Part shown: in pieces, positions 38,191 to 49,106 of the stretch
Position numbering within the stretch: position 1 is the stretch's first letter
Layout of the letters: each line of letters starts with the position of its first letter
Origin: Lumnitzera littorea
Lineage: Eukaryota; Streptophyta; Magnoliopsida; Myrtales; Combretaceae
Length of the DNA: 64,000 bases
Assembly: GCA_024138015.1 (NCBI GenBank)
Contig: JAMXBB010000002.1
Location: forward strand, 7,992,301-8,056,300
Direction of reading: 5' to 3'
Position numbers and translations under genes: made by a program
The notes under the pieces: model-generated
Told to the model about the DNA's origin: nothing
The model's input: only the letters and a program-made list of their open reading frames with translations
Database searches by the model: none

Positions 38191-40441
38191 ATTAAGGAAC
38201 AGGCCAACGGCCTAATGGATACATATTGAAGTATTCGATTTGATTTGATTTAATTTGAAGTCTTATGTTTGAGTCTTATTAGGCATCTATATCTTTTATT
38301 TTTTTTATCTTTTACAAAAGCGAGAAGAATAAACGAGATTTATATCTAATTAAAACCATTTGAATCTAGTTTGATTTTTATTATATTTGGATTTATATAA
38401 AGGATTCAAATCTAATTTTTATCAAATTAGATACAATTGATGTGATTTATTTTGGGTTTATAAATACACATCATGCCTAATGCATGCTGCATCTAATCCC
38501 TTTGACCACTAACACAACATCGAACAACAGCAGTACTGCAACATCCATCCACTAACAACAACTGCAATAATTGGACTCTACGACCCAGCAGCACTTCATC
38601 ACAATAGCTCTCGTTATGGCAGCAGTTACGACAGCAACTTCGTTCTCTTTTGCTCACCGTATCACGTTCATCGCAACAGTATAGAATAGCCACGTTATCT
38701 ACTGTCCTACACTCTAAATCAACACCAAACAACAGTACTACCCTAAATACCGGACATAAACAAGACTTCTCGAGTATAGAACAAAACCAAGACATGACCA
38801 ATCCAACCATGACAACAGTCCACTACACGCGTTTGGCCGATCAATCCACATGCGTGCAAAGTCGCTTCACTACCATACATAAATTCACTGCCAACAAGAA
38901 CACTCCATTCGCGAACAGCAAGTCCGACGAATATTATCCCAACAATCAGGTTCGGCATGTTCTTTTCTATTTGATTATATTATACAATATTATGTTATGT
39001 TATATTATATTATATTGTTATTTTATTAAAGTTGCAAGTGATTTAATATAGCTTATATATAATAGTTTAAAATCCTTTTTTTAGTATTAGCTTTAATATG
39101 AATTAGGTATATTATGATAATATAGAGATATATAGATCTTAGAAGATTGTTTTTTTAAAAAAAAAAAAATTTGTTTTTAGATTTCATATTTTCAAAATGA
39201 TATTTTTATAAAATCTCATATTTTATAAAATCTCATTCTTTGCATATTGTATTGATTTAGAAAAATTGCATTAGGCATGTTAGGGTTTTCTTAATAAAAA
39301 AATCATTTTGATATTCATAAAATAAAAAAAAAATCTTTAATTGACTTTCTTTTTATGGTGAGATATCTTTTCCATAGTTTTTATGGTGAGATATCTTTTC
39401 CATAGTTTAAATGTCTTTTTCATAGTTTAGATATCTCTTTTCCATGGTCTGAATATTTTTTTTTTTATGATTTTGAATATCTTTTATATAGTTAGACATC
39501 TTTTCCATAATTTAGGTTTCTATTCTATAGTTTATATATCTTTTTCATTGTTTAAGTTTCTTTTCTATGGTTTAGACATCTTTTCTATGATTTAGTTTTT
39601 TTTTTTATAGTTTAAACATTTTTTCTATAATTTAGATGTCTTTTTTATTATTTAGATATCTTTTCTATGATTAAAATATTTTTTCTTTTTTTTTTTTTTT
39701 ATGTTTTAAGCATCTTTTCTATATAAAAGATTCATCATGTATAACCTTACATATCTCATAAAAATTACATATTTCATAAAATCTTTAGGGTTTTTCTTGA
39801 AAATAAAAAAAAATTATTACCTAGTTTTTTTTAAATAAAAATCTTAATTTGAGACTTTTAAAAAATTAGGTTTTTAGGTTTTTTTTTTTATAATTAAGAA
39901 TAAAAATTAGGCTTTTAGGAATTTTTCTTAATAAAAATAAAATGGTTAATAAAAACATAAATTCTACCAATCATTTTTTTAATAAATAGAACTAATATAT
40001 TAAAGTTTTCGGAAAGAACTACGATTGTCTGATCCTAGCTAGTGGGTACATAGGCACATTCGGGGCGACGATAAAATATGTAGAAATTTAAGTTCTCTTT
40101 TTTTTCTTTTGATTTTTATTTATTTATTTTAAATATTATAATTGGAAGAATAATCCTAATTTCGGTAAATAGATAGTCCGAACTCGGAACCTTCTGGTTC
40201 TTTATTCAAATTGAAATTAAAGACCGGTAGCCAAATCGTAATCAATCTACCCAATTGATTATGGTTTCTTTCCTTTTTCCCGACTCCGATTGGGTGGCGA
40301 CTTTAAAAATTATTTTCAATCAAAAATCGAAATTTCTCAATTTCTTTAATCGATGATTAATATTAAATGGGTTAGGGTTTAGTATTAATCGGAAAATGGG
40401 AAATTAATTTTAAATAAAAAACCAAAAAATCAGGCTTGACA
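38190..40441 (+). repeat. Ogre-type 5' LTR
   Basis: The segment 38,836-40,441 matches the 3' LTR at 51,714-53,280. The upstream part, about 38,190-38,835, has no partner because the 3' LTR is truncated, so the true LTR start is a guess. A TATA-like tataaatacaca at about 38,459 could be the LTR promoter. The right end is placed at ttgaca just before the primer-binding site. The two LTRs differ at many positions, indicating an old insertion. Confidence 0.7.
39345..39725 (+). repeat. Degenerate ~20-bp tandem array in the 5' LTR
   Basis: About 18 consecutive units of the form cttttctatggtttagatat, with the third-quarter bases varying. The same array, with different unit number and order, lies in the 3' LTR at 52,235-52,545. 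Confidence 0.8.
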
Positions 40442-40444
40442 ATT

Positions 40445-40460
40445 TGGCGACTCCATTGGA
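40445..40460 (+). other. Putative primer-binding site
   Basis: tggcgactccattgga starts three bases after the LTR end. This wording is typical of Ogre-like elements, whose primer is reported to be tRNA-Arg. The tRNA assignment is recalled from family knowledge and was not computed. Confidence 0.6.
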
Positions 40461-41073
40461 GATCCGCTAAAGGGCTAACCACTAGAAGTTATCGAAAATA
40501 AGATTATTTTTTAAAATTAAAAAATAAAAAGATGAAATAAAAAAAAAGAACTTAGGTATGTTATTCTATGTATTTGTTTATTTTATTTATTTATTTATTT
40601 TTTACTAACATTTTTTGTTGTTGTGGCAGTTTATTTAAGGGGAAATTTTCGGAGGTCTTACTTTTATTTTGTTTTCTGCATCTAAATGCATGGTAAACAC
40701 GGTTAGAATTAGGCCGTCTTAGTACCTTAGGAGGGGAGCCATTGTTTAAGCTTTAGATGTTATGGGGTAATCACCTTCCGAGGCCGATCAAGCTACCTCA
40801 CTTAAGTTCAAATGTGACCACAAAATCGTTGCTTTGAAAAAAACGTAGTGGTTACAGAACTTGAGGACCTTTAGAATCCCACCCTTTTGCATTACACAAA
40901 ACCTTTTTTCAAAAAAATTACAAGAACCTATGATGCGATAAACCTAAATAAATAAAGGCAGTTGTGAAGTTGTGATTATTGTTGTAATATTTCCTTGTAA
41001 ATAATTTGTAATAATTTTATGTAAAGTTTAGATTACGTTGTAATTATAATTTTGATTTTGACTTTTAATCAGT

Positions 41074-42495
41074 CATGGTTAGATCTAGTCAAGAGCCTTT
41101 TGAAGACATTCATATCCACCTACCGCATTGGCCTCAAAAACTGCTTCAAACGTGGTTTTGACTCTTCAGCCCAGATAAGCAAGAATTTATCAAGAATAGG
41201 ATTGGGCTCATTCTCTCTCTGCAGAAGATCCCCGTGAACATCACTCTAGTGTAGGTCTTAGTTCACCTATGGGAGCCCGAATCTACCAATTTTTGTATAG
41301 GCTTATATCAACTAAGCCCAACTTTAAAAAAATACTCCCAATTGTTGTGGGCTTCTACAATCACTGATGATATTTATATCCCAGACTTAGAAGTTGCAGC
41401 ACCAAAGATCTTCAACAAGTTGTTGGGAATCAGAAAAACTAAAATAAATCGGGTTCTAAATCAAGGAAAGACCATTTAATTAGAGGATGTTATGGGCTGG
41501 TTTTCTACTGAACAGAAGCATAGAGAAAAACGCAAGGCTTTTATGCAAATTTAGAAGCATGGCACCAGTACCGGGTCAACGCTTTTATATTGGTGGTTTT
41601 CAATACTATCTTGTTCCTTCATGATAAACGTCGAGTCCATTTCAGAATTATGGAACTCATAACCCAATTCCTTAAAAAGAAATCATATGTCCCGGCCCTT
41701 CTAGCCGAGTAGATCTAGTCATTAAACCATCTTAAGAAAAAGAAACGAGGAAATCTGAAAACTAATATGGTCCTACTGGTGATCTGGTTCGTTAGCTACA
41801 TAAGAAGTTACCGACTTGATTTCAATTAGGCTGGGTTTACTCAACAATACGACCTTATCAAATCTTTTGGAGAAAGAATTAAGCTGTCAGAAAATATAGC
41901 TAACCGTTATTGGGTCCAATACTTTCAGAGTATAAAAGCGAAAGAGTTGTTGTTAACACCCAAGTGGTTTGCAAGTAAGGAAATGATGAGAGGGTGTGAA
42001 GACTTTAAGGCAGTCCCTTTGATCGGCTTCAACCTCTGCACTAGATACGTCCCAACCAATGGACTTATTGAGGACACGATCCCCAGACCATCATTAGAAG
42101 TTGTTTCATTGGACTTCTTTAACCCTAGCATGACGGTAGCTGACAAAGTAGCCAAGCTTCAGAGTATCCTAGCTCTTTGGTGCACAAGAAAGACTACCCC
42201 TATCACTAGAGGGATAACAACCAGGAGCCAGACAACCAAAGGATTTCTTTATCACTAGCTAAAAGGGCTGAAAGAAATGGAAGACAACAAAGAGAAGGGG
42301 GAAGTTCAAGTTGAAGTTGAACTCGAACTCGAAAGAACGAGTAAAAGAGAGCAGGAGTTGGAAAACCGTTGCAAGGAGTATCATTAGAAGATAAAGGCAT
42401 TGGAAGCGCAACTGAAGAGGACTAAGGGCAAAGAAGAGCAGGCTCCCATGATCCGAAAGAGGAGAAAGACGCAGGATAAGCCTACTAGCCACTAG
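41074..42495 (+). pseudogene. Ogre ORF1 (upstream of gag), broken
   Basis: Tat/Ogre elements carry an extra ORF of unknown function between the PBS and gag. Here, frames with several stops read NFCIGLYQLSPTLKKYSQLL, PKIFNKLLGIRKTKINRVL and LEDVMGWFSTEQKHREK, then 41,947-42,258 open (WFASKEMMRGCEDFKAVPLI). A Lys/Glu-rich coiled-coil tail to about 42,495 reads LERTSKREQELENRCKEYH. At least six stops and one or more frame changes make it non-functional. The assignment rests on position and overall pattern, not on a named domain search. Confidence 0.65.
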
Positions 42496-42825
42496 GAGAA
42501 TAGATTTTACATTTTAGGTTTTTAATATTTTCTTTAGAATTCTTTTTTGTGAACAGAATAAGAGGTGTAAAGCTTCACAATTGCAAAAATTAATAAAAGT
42601 TAGTTAGGTTTTGCCACATCAAAGGCTTCTTCCAAATTTTTAATTTTTCATTGCACTCGTGTAACATGCATCTTAAATCTATATGATTAACAACTCTGTC
42701 TTAGGAAAATGTAACATGTACTAACCCTTTGTTGAGTGGATCTTACAATCAAGTAAAATTTCAAGATAGCTCCCAAATGTCAAGTCTTTCAGAGAAGTCT
42801 GATTAGAACATGTTCCCAAACCAGG

Positions 42826-44469
42826 ATGGCCACTACTCAAGAAAATGATAGAGACCCTGAGATCAATGATCCTTCCGAGTTAAGGTTCCATTCCATAGAA
42901 AGGGCTACGGAAAAGATGGCAGAACAAATGAGCTTCTTAGTAGACGGCATTGCTTTGCTACGAGCCATAACACTGGCTAATGAAGAAAGCTCCAAGACTT
43001 ATTATGGGAAGAATATACACACTCCTGAAGCAGAGCATAAATATCAAATAGACCCATTCGAATCAAAAGGAGTTTACCCGAAAGACAACCTGACCTTCGA
43101 ACTTGATACGTATGCAGCCCCGAGACCTGTTGACCAAAGGCCTAGTATGGACAGCTTGAAAGAACTGGAAAAGAAATTAATACAACAGATAACTGAGAAG
43201 ATGAAGGCACTTATAGGATATGACGAATTTGAACAGGCGGGGATCACAGAGTTTTTCGTGTATAACTTGGGATCATACCCTGAGAAGTTTAAGGTACCAA
43301 AATTTGAAAAGTATAGCGGGACGGATTGCCTTAAGCTCCACACCAGGTTGTATGTCAGGAAGATGAGTAAATATGTTTAGTATGATCCACTCATGGTACA
43401 AACATTCCAAGATAGTCTAACTAAACTGGCCCTAACTTGGTATGCCCAGCTTGATTTGAATCAGATAAATACATGAGAGAAACTTGCTCGAGTATTTTAT
43501 GAACAATATAAATTTAACGTAGTAGTAGCCTTAACTATGATGGACTTGGTTGCTTTACGAAAGAAGAATAACGAATCGTTCAAAGAATACGCTTAAAGAT
43601 GAAGGTCCTTAGTTGTAAGAATCTCTACTCCTACCACCGAGAAGGAGCTCACATCATCTTTCATTAACACCTTGGAAAGGCCCTACTTCTCCCATCTCAT
43701 CAGGCAGGCTTCGTCTAATTTTGCTAAAGTAGTAGCGGTAGGGTGCAGGATTGAAAGTGTCGTCTCTTTCGGTAAGATGCAAGAGCCAGCAGATAGAAGA
43801 CCACCAGTATCATCATCTAGTCCTAGACCAGCCGATAGCAAGCTTAAAGAATCTACAATCGATATGGTAAATTCAAATGCCAGACCCAATGCTCAAGTCG
43901 CTTTCAAGATGAATCCTCCTTCCACTCAGCAATAGTTCAGAGACCAGTTTCAAACTAATAGGACTTATAGACAATTTACCAAGATACCGGTCCCTTTAAG
44001 TCAAGTCTTCAAGAAGTAGTGAAGGGATAATTTGATACGGTATGAACTTCCTAGCGATCAATACCGATCAAGAATCTTTAACCCTACAGTAAAGTATGAA
44101 TACCACTATGGACAAGTTAGGCATTTGATTGATGCATGCTAGAGATTGAGGAACAAGATTCAGGACTTGATAAATGAAGGGACAGTGCAGTTGGATTTCA
44201 TAGAAGCCCCGGTTCCTAACGTTAACAATAATCCCTTACCCAACCACGGGCCGATGATTGGTATGATTTTTTATGACTGTACTGTCGACGTTATTGATTC
44301 TGATAAGAAGCCTAAGGTTTTTGAGTTTTATACTAGCAACCAAACTCCAGAAGTGAAGAGGTATACATTCCATGTACCACTACCACCAGAAAATTACAAG
44401 ACTGCTCCATTTAACTATCAGCTGGTAAATCAGGAAAAACCAGGTCCTCTAGTAGGGGGCATTACTTGA
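42826..44469 (+). pseudogene. Ogre-type gag
   Basis: A single reading frame with scattered stops (first at 43,378-43,380). The N-terminus is MATTQENDRDPEI. The capsid region reads KVPKFEKYSGTDCLKLHTRL, then LTKLALTWYAQL and FVVALTMMDLVALRKK-like sequence (43,500-43,560). A zinc-knuckle relic near 44,095 (YEYHYGQVRHLIDAC) is followed by LRNKIQDLINEGTV and PNVNNNPLPNHG, the usual end of gag in this lineage. It encodes the structural coat of the retroelement particle. Stops within the capsid region abolish function. Confidence 0.85.
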
Positions 44470-44517
44470 TCGGGAAACATTTATCACCAAAGAGAGGAGC
44501 ATGGGAGGAAGGTCATA

Positions 44518-45180
44518 TTGGGAGAACCAAATGATAAGATGGCGGCTAAACACATTGAGGGGTTATCAGCCTTTACCAAAATGATCAAGTCAAATGAGTA
44601 TAAGATCATGGATCAACTCAGTAAGACTCCTGCACAAATATCGTTAATGATCTTGTTAATCGCATCTGAACCACACAGGGAGGCTTCGTTTCGCACTTTA
44701 AATGAGGTGAAGGTCTCTCGGGAAATTCCAACTGAGAAGATGGGACTAGTTACTAATTCTGTTCTCACAATGGATCAGATTTCTTTTTCAGCTGAAGAAT
44801 TAGGCCAGGAAGGGAACAAATATACAAAGCTACTCTTTATCATGGTAAGGAGTAACAACATAGTTATCACTAAGGTGCTCATTGACAACGGATCATCACT
44901 GAACATCTGCCCACTCGCTACCTTGGATCTACTGGGCATCAACACGTTTGCAATCAAGCCTTCTTCCACAACAGTTAGGGCCTTTGATGGTTCCAGAAGA
45001 GAGATTATAGGGGAAATTGATTTATCCGTGAGTATTGGCCCCCAGCACTTTACTATTCGATTCCAAGTCATGGACATTCCAAGATCTTTCAACCTACTCT
45101 TAGGAAGACCTTGGATTCATGCAACAGCGGCCATACCCTCAAGCTTGCATCAAAAGTTGAAGTTTATCTCAAATGGTTAG
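44518..45180 (+). pseudogene. Ogre-type protease region
   Basis: Same frame as gag, open for 220 codons. The aspartic protease active-site area reads VLIDNGSSLNICPL with the Asp-Asn-Gly-Ser variant seen in Tat-lineage elements. It is followed by IKPSSTTVRAFDGSRREIIGEI and FNLLLGRPWIHATAAIPSSL, the conserved GRPWIH motif. The region is nearly intact here, but its polyprotein is broken upstream and downstream. Confidence 0.85.
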
Positions 45181-45604
45181 GTGATTACAATTTTAGGAGA
45201 TCAAGATTATGAAATCTATAAGGAGATGGCTATACCCTACATATGAAGTGAGGGATAAGAAGAGCTGGGTTTACAAATATTTGAAGAAGCGAACATGATT
45301 ACTGGTCCCGACAGAAAAGATGATAGAAGAATGGGATTCAAGGAAGGCCAGATTGGCACCTATAGCCTTGGCTACAATCCTACCCTGGCGGAAGAATTCT
45401 AGAAGAAACAAGTGAGGGGCAAGAGAGGTAATAGATTATACCATGCCTTGATGACCTTTCCACCACTAGTTGAGACATTCATACGGAAAGAAACTCAAGC
45501 TTAGGAATCTGGCAAAGAAGGATCAACAAACTCGCCACACAAGTTCCAGCATCAGTTGAATAACTGGTTCTCCATCCCGACGAATAGTAATAGGTCTTCC
45601 CTAG

Positions 45605-45819
45605 GGTAAAGGGGTGACCTATAGTTAGTATTTTCTAAATTTTTATTTTCAATAGTCATCGTTTCAAATGTATCGTCGAACCTTTCGTTCAAAATTAGTT
45701 AAGCCTTTATCTCATTTAAGACTCACTTCTATTTATTTAATAAAATCTTAGTTCGTTTCTTTATTACGTTTCAGTTCTCTTTTGCTTACATATACTTTTC
45801 TTTATGCATTCTCATTCAG
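45605..45819 (+). other. Putative Ogre intron between protease and RT
   Basis: After degenerate post-protease sequence (GYNPTLAEEF near 45,370) a GT site (agg|gtaaag) opens a T-rich stretch ending attcag at 45,819. Removing it would shift the gag-protease frame toward the RT frame. Family-known Ogre elements have an intron here. Splicing in this copy is inferred. Confidence 0.45.
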
Positions 45820-46129
45820 ATCCAATGAACCAAACGAAAACCAAGAATACCTCACACAGGTAGAAAATGAGAATATTGATATCGTTTTCGGCCCTACTGG
45901 GTTAGTCGTCGAGAGCGATGTCGATGACCACAGTAATATATAAGAGGAATGGCAAAAACATGAACTAGGTAGAATCACTATTGATGAAACAATTGAGACA
46001 ATTAATGTAGAGAACGAAAAAAATCCTAAGAATCTAAAAATTGGGGCAAGTTTAAAAGAGAAACAAAAAATAAAAATGATTGCATTATTAGTCGAATATC
46101 AAGACATGTTCGCTTCGTAGTATGAAGAT

Positions 46130-48106
46130 ATGCCTAGGTTGGACCCGTCGATTGTAATCCATCGTCTACCCACACATGAAGACGCCAAACCAAAAAAGCA
46201 AAAGTTAAGGAGATTTCGACCTGACGTCTTGCTTAAAATTAAAGAAGAAGTGAAGAAACTACTGGAAATTAGATTCATTGAAGTGTCAGATTACTCAGAA
46301 TGGATAGCCAATATTGTTCCAGTAATGAAGAAGAATAGGAAAGTCAGAGTGTATGTAGACTTTCAAGATCTCAACCAGGCAACGCCTAAAGATAATTTTC
46401 CATTGCCTCACATTGATGTCTTAGTGGATAACACGGCCAGAAATCATCTATTCTCCTTCATGGATGGTTTTTCAAGATATAATCAGATTCGGATGTCTGA
46501 ACAAGATAAGACAAAAACGACTTTCATTACGACTTGGGGAATGTTTTGCTACAAGGTGATGCCATTTAGGCTTAAGAATGCAGGTGCAACATATCAAAAG
46601 GCCATGGTTGCAATTTTTTATAATATGATGTATAAAGAAATAGAAGTGTAAATTAATGATATGATTGCAAAATCTAAGGAGGAGGAAGATCACTTAGAAA
46701 ACCTGAGGAAGCTGTTTGATAGACTGAGGAAATACCATTTGAAGTTGAATCCGGAGAAATGTACCTTTGGCGTGACGTCGGGAAAATTGTTGGGATTCAT
46801 AGTCAGCCAAAGAGGTATTGAAGTTGATTCTGATAAAGCCAGAGCCATAATTGACATGCCTCCTCCATAAACACTCAAGGAAGCACGAGGATTGCTGAAG
46901 CGTTTAAATTACATAGCCTGATTTATATCACAGTTAATAGACAAATGTCGCCTCCTTTTTAAGCTATTAAAGAAGAACGCAAAGATCAATTGGAATGAGG
47001 AATGCGAAGAGTCTTTCACGAAAATCAAAGAATACCTCATGAAACCTCCAGTGTTAGTAGCTCCTAAACCTGGAAAGCCGTTGTTTTTGTACTTAACCAT
47101 AATGACCGAATCCATGAGATCCGTGCTTGGTTAGAAGGATGAAGAAGGGAAAGAGTGAGTCGTTTACTATTTAAGCAAGAAGTTTACAGAAGGGGAGTAG
47201 AAATACTCAGAAGCCGAAAGAACCTTTTGTGCATTGGTCTAAATCATGCATCGGCTTAGACAATATACACTTTATTATCAAAATGAGTTGATAACACAAC
47301 ACGATCCTTTGAAATACTTAGTTGAAAAACTGGCTCTCATTAGTAAAGTTTCAAAGTGGCAAATGTTGCTAACAGAATTTGACTTTAAGTATGAAAGCCA
47401 AAGTTTGGTCAAGGGGCAAGCTTTGGCAAATCAATTAGTGGAGAATCCTTCTGAGGATACCCCTCAAGAAGCACGGGTTAAGTTTCCCGATGAAAGTATC
47501 CTGGTAGCGGAAAAAAATTCTAATTGTAAAGTAGTTGAAAAATCTTTAGGGTGGAAAATGTTCTTTGATGGAGCAACTAATGTGTTCGAATGTGGAGTAG
47601 GGGCAATTTTAGTATCGCTTGAAGGTATACAATTTCCAATGGCTATGAGACTGGCTTTCCCATGTACCAATAACATTGCAGAATATGAAGCGTGTATTTT
47701 GGGACTCAAAATCACATTGTTTAAAGAGATACGGGAATTACAAGTATATGGAGATTCTTCGTTGATTATAGGCTAAACTCGGGGTGAGTATAAGATGAAA
47801 GACCCCAAATTAGTACCTTACCGCCAACACCTGGCCAAGTTGATAACCAAGTTCGAAAAGATTACATTCGTATACGTACCAAGGGTTCAAAACCAATTTG
47901 CCGATGCTCTTACTACTTTGGCATCAATGATCCAGATATCGAGAGGAGTGGAGATTCAACTACTTAAAATTGACATTGAAGAAAAGCCTGCTTTTTGTTT
48001 GGCAATGGAAAGTTCGTGTGATGAAAAGCCTTGGTATTATGATATCAAAATGTTTCTACAACATGGTATGTACCCCGAAGGAGTAGAGAAGAAGGATAAA
48101 AATTAA
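46130..48106 (+). pseudogene. Ogre-type reverse transcriptase and dual RNase H
   Basis: All pieces lie in one frame. RT starts near HRLPTHEDAKPKKQKLRRF, with VRVYVDFQDLNQATPKDNFP and MDGFSRYNQI. The catalytic YVDD box is destroyed: at 46,649-46,660 the frame reads a stop, then Ile-Asn-Asp. Thumb sequence LNPEKCTFGVTSGKLLGFIV follows. A first RNase H relic ends around 47,330. A second, archaeal-type RNase H spans about 47,555-47,940, with FFDGATN, NIAEYEACI, VYGDSSLI and NQFADALTTLASM showing its Asp/Glu active-site residues. Extra stops lie at 46,868, 47,240 and 47,774. Non-functional. Confidence 0.88.
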
Positions 48107-48207
48107 TTAGAAGATTGGTGGCTCAGTACTTGATGAGCGATTCTACGCTGTACTGACGATCGTTTGATGGTACGCTTTTACGTTGTGTAGATGGGAAAGA
48201 GGCAAAG

Positions 48208-49106
48208 ATGCTAATGAAAGAAGTGCACGAGGGAGTATGTGGCCCCCACATGAATGGTTATATGCTTGCTAAGAAAATCATGAGGATGGGATATTACTGG
48301 TTAACTGTAAAAGCGGATTGTATCGGACATGTTAGATGCTACCATTTGTGCCAGATCTATGCGAACAAGATAAGTGCTCTACCTCAAGAATTGCATGCAC
48401 TATCAGCACCATTGCCTTTTTCGATGTGGGGAATAGATATCATTGGCTCAATCACGCCAAAGGCATCTAATGGGCACCAATTTATATTGGTAGTTATTGA
48501 TTATTTCACTAAGTGGGTTGATGCCTCATCCTACTCTAATGTGACGAAGGGAGTAGTAGTCAAGTTCATCAGGAGAGACATACTAGCTCGGTATGGTACG
48601 CTAGAGATAATTATTACTGACAATAGTACAAATCTGAATAATAAATTGATGACCGAGTTATGCTAACACTTCAGAATCATCCATAGAAATTCTACTCCTT
48701 ATCGGCCCCAAATGAATGAAGCCGTGGAAGCGGCCAATAAGAACATCAAAAGAATTATTGAGAAGATGGCCATTACATATCAAGATTGGCATGAGATGTT
48801 ACCATTTGCACTCATAGCTTATTGAACCTCTATCAGAACATCAACAAGGGCAACCCCCTACTTGTTGGTATACGGAATAGAGGTTGTATTACTAATGGAG
48901 GTCGAGATCCCATCTCTTAGAATATTGTCGGAAACTCATTTAGATGAGGCTGATTGGGTAAAGAAGCATGTTGAGCAGTTGAACCTAATTGATGAAAAGA
49001 GGCTGGTAGCTTTGTGCCACAACATTTGCTATCAGCAACAAATGGCTAAGGCTTTCAACAAAAAAGTACGACCCCGAAGTTTTGAGCAAGGAGATATGGT
49101 GCTGAG
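48208..49106 (+). pseudogene. Ogre-type integrase, truncated
   Basis: Frame differs from RT, so there is a frameshift between about 48,106 and 48,208. The zinc-binding HHCC relic reads VHEGVCGPHMNGY and VRCYHLCQIYA. The catalytic core has WGIDIIGS (first Asp), IIITDNST (second Asp), a stop at 48,664-48,666, then NEAVEAANKNIKRI holding the Glu. A second stop lies near 48,824. The C-terminal stretch KVRPRSFEQGDMVL is cut at 49,106 by the Tekay-like LTR, so the tail of integrase is lost. Integrase normally inserts the cDNA into the chromosome; this copy cannot. Confidence 0.87.

Noticed and set aside
38493..39051. Open frames of 105 and 133 codons on opposite strands
   Set aside because: They lie in the Ogre 5' LTR, which is non-coding, and match no protein family.
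39345..39725. CRISPR-like regular repeats
   Set aside because: Units are adjacent and degenerate with no unique spacers, and the array lies inside a plant LTR.
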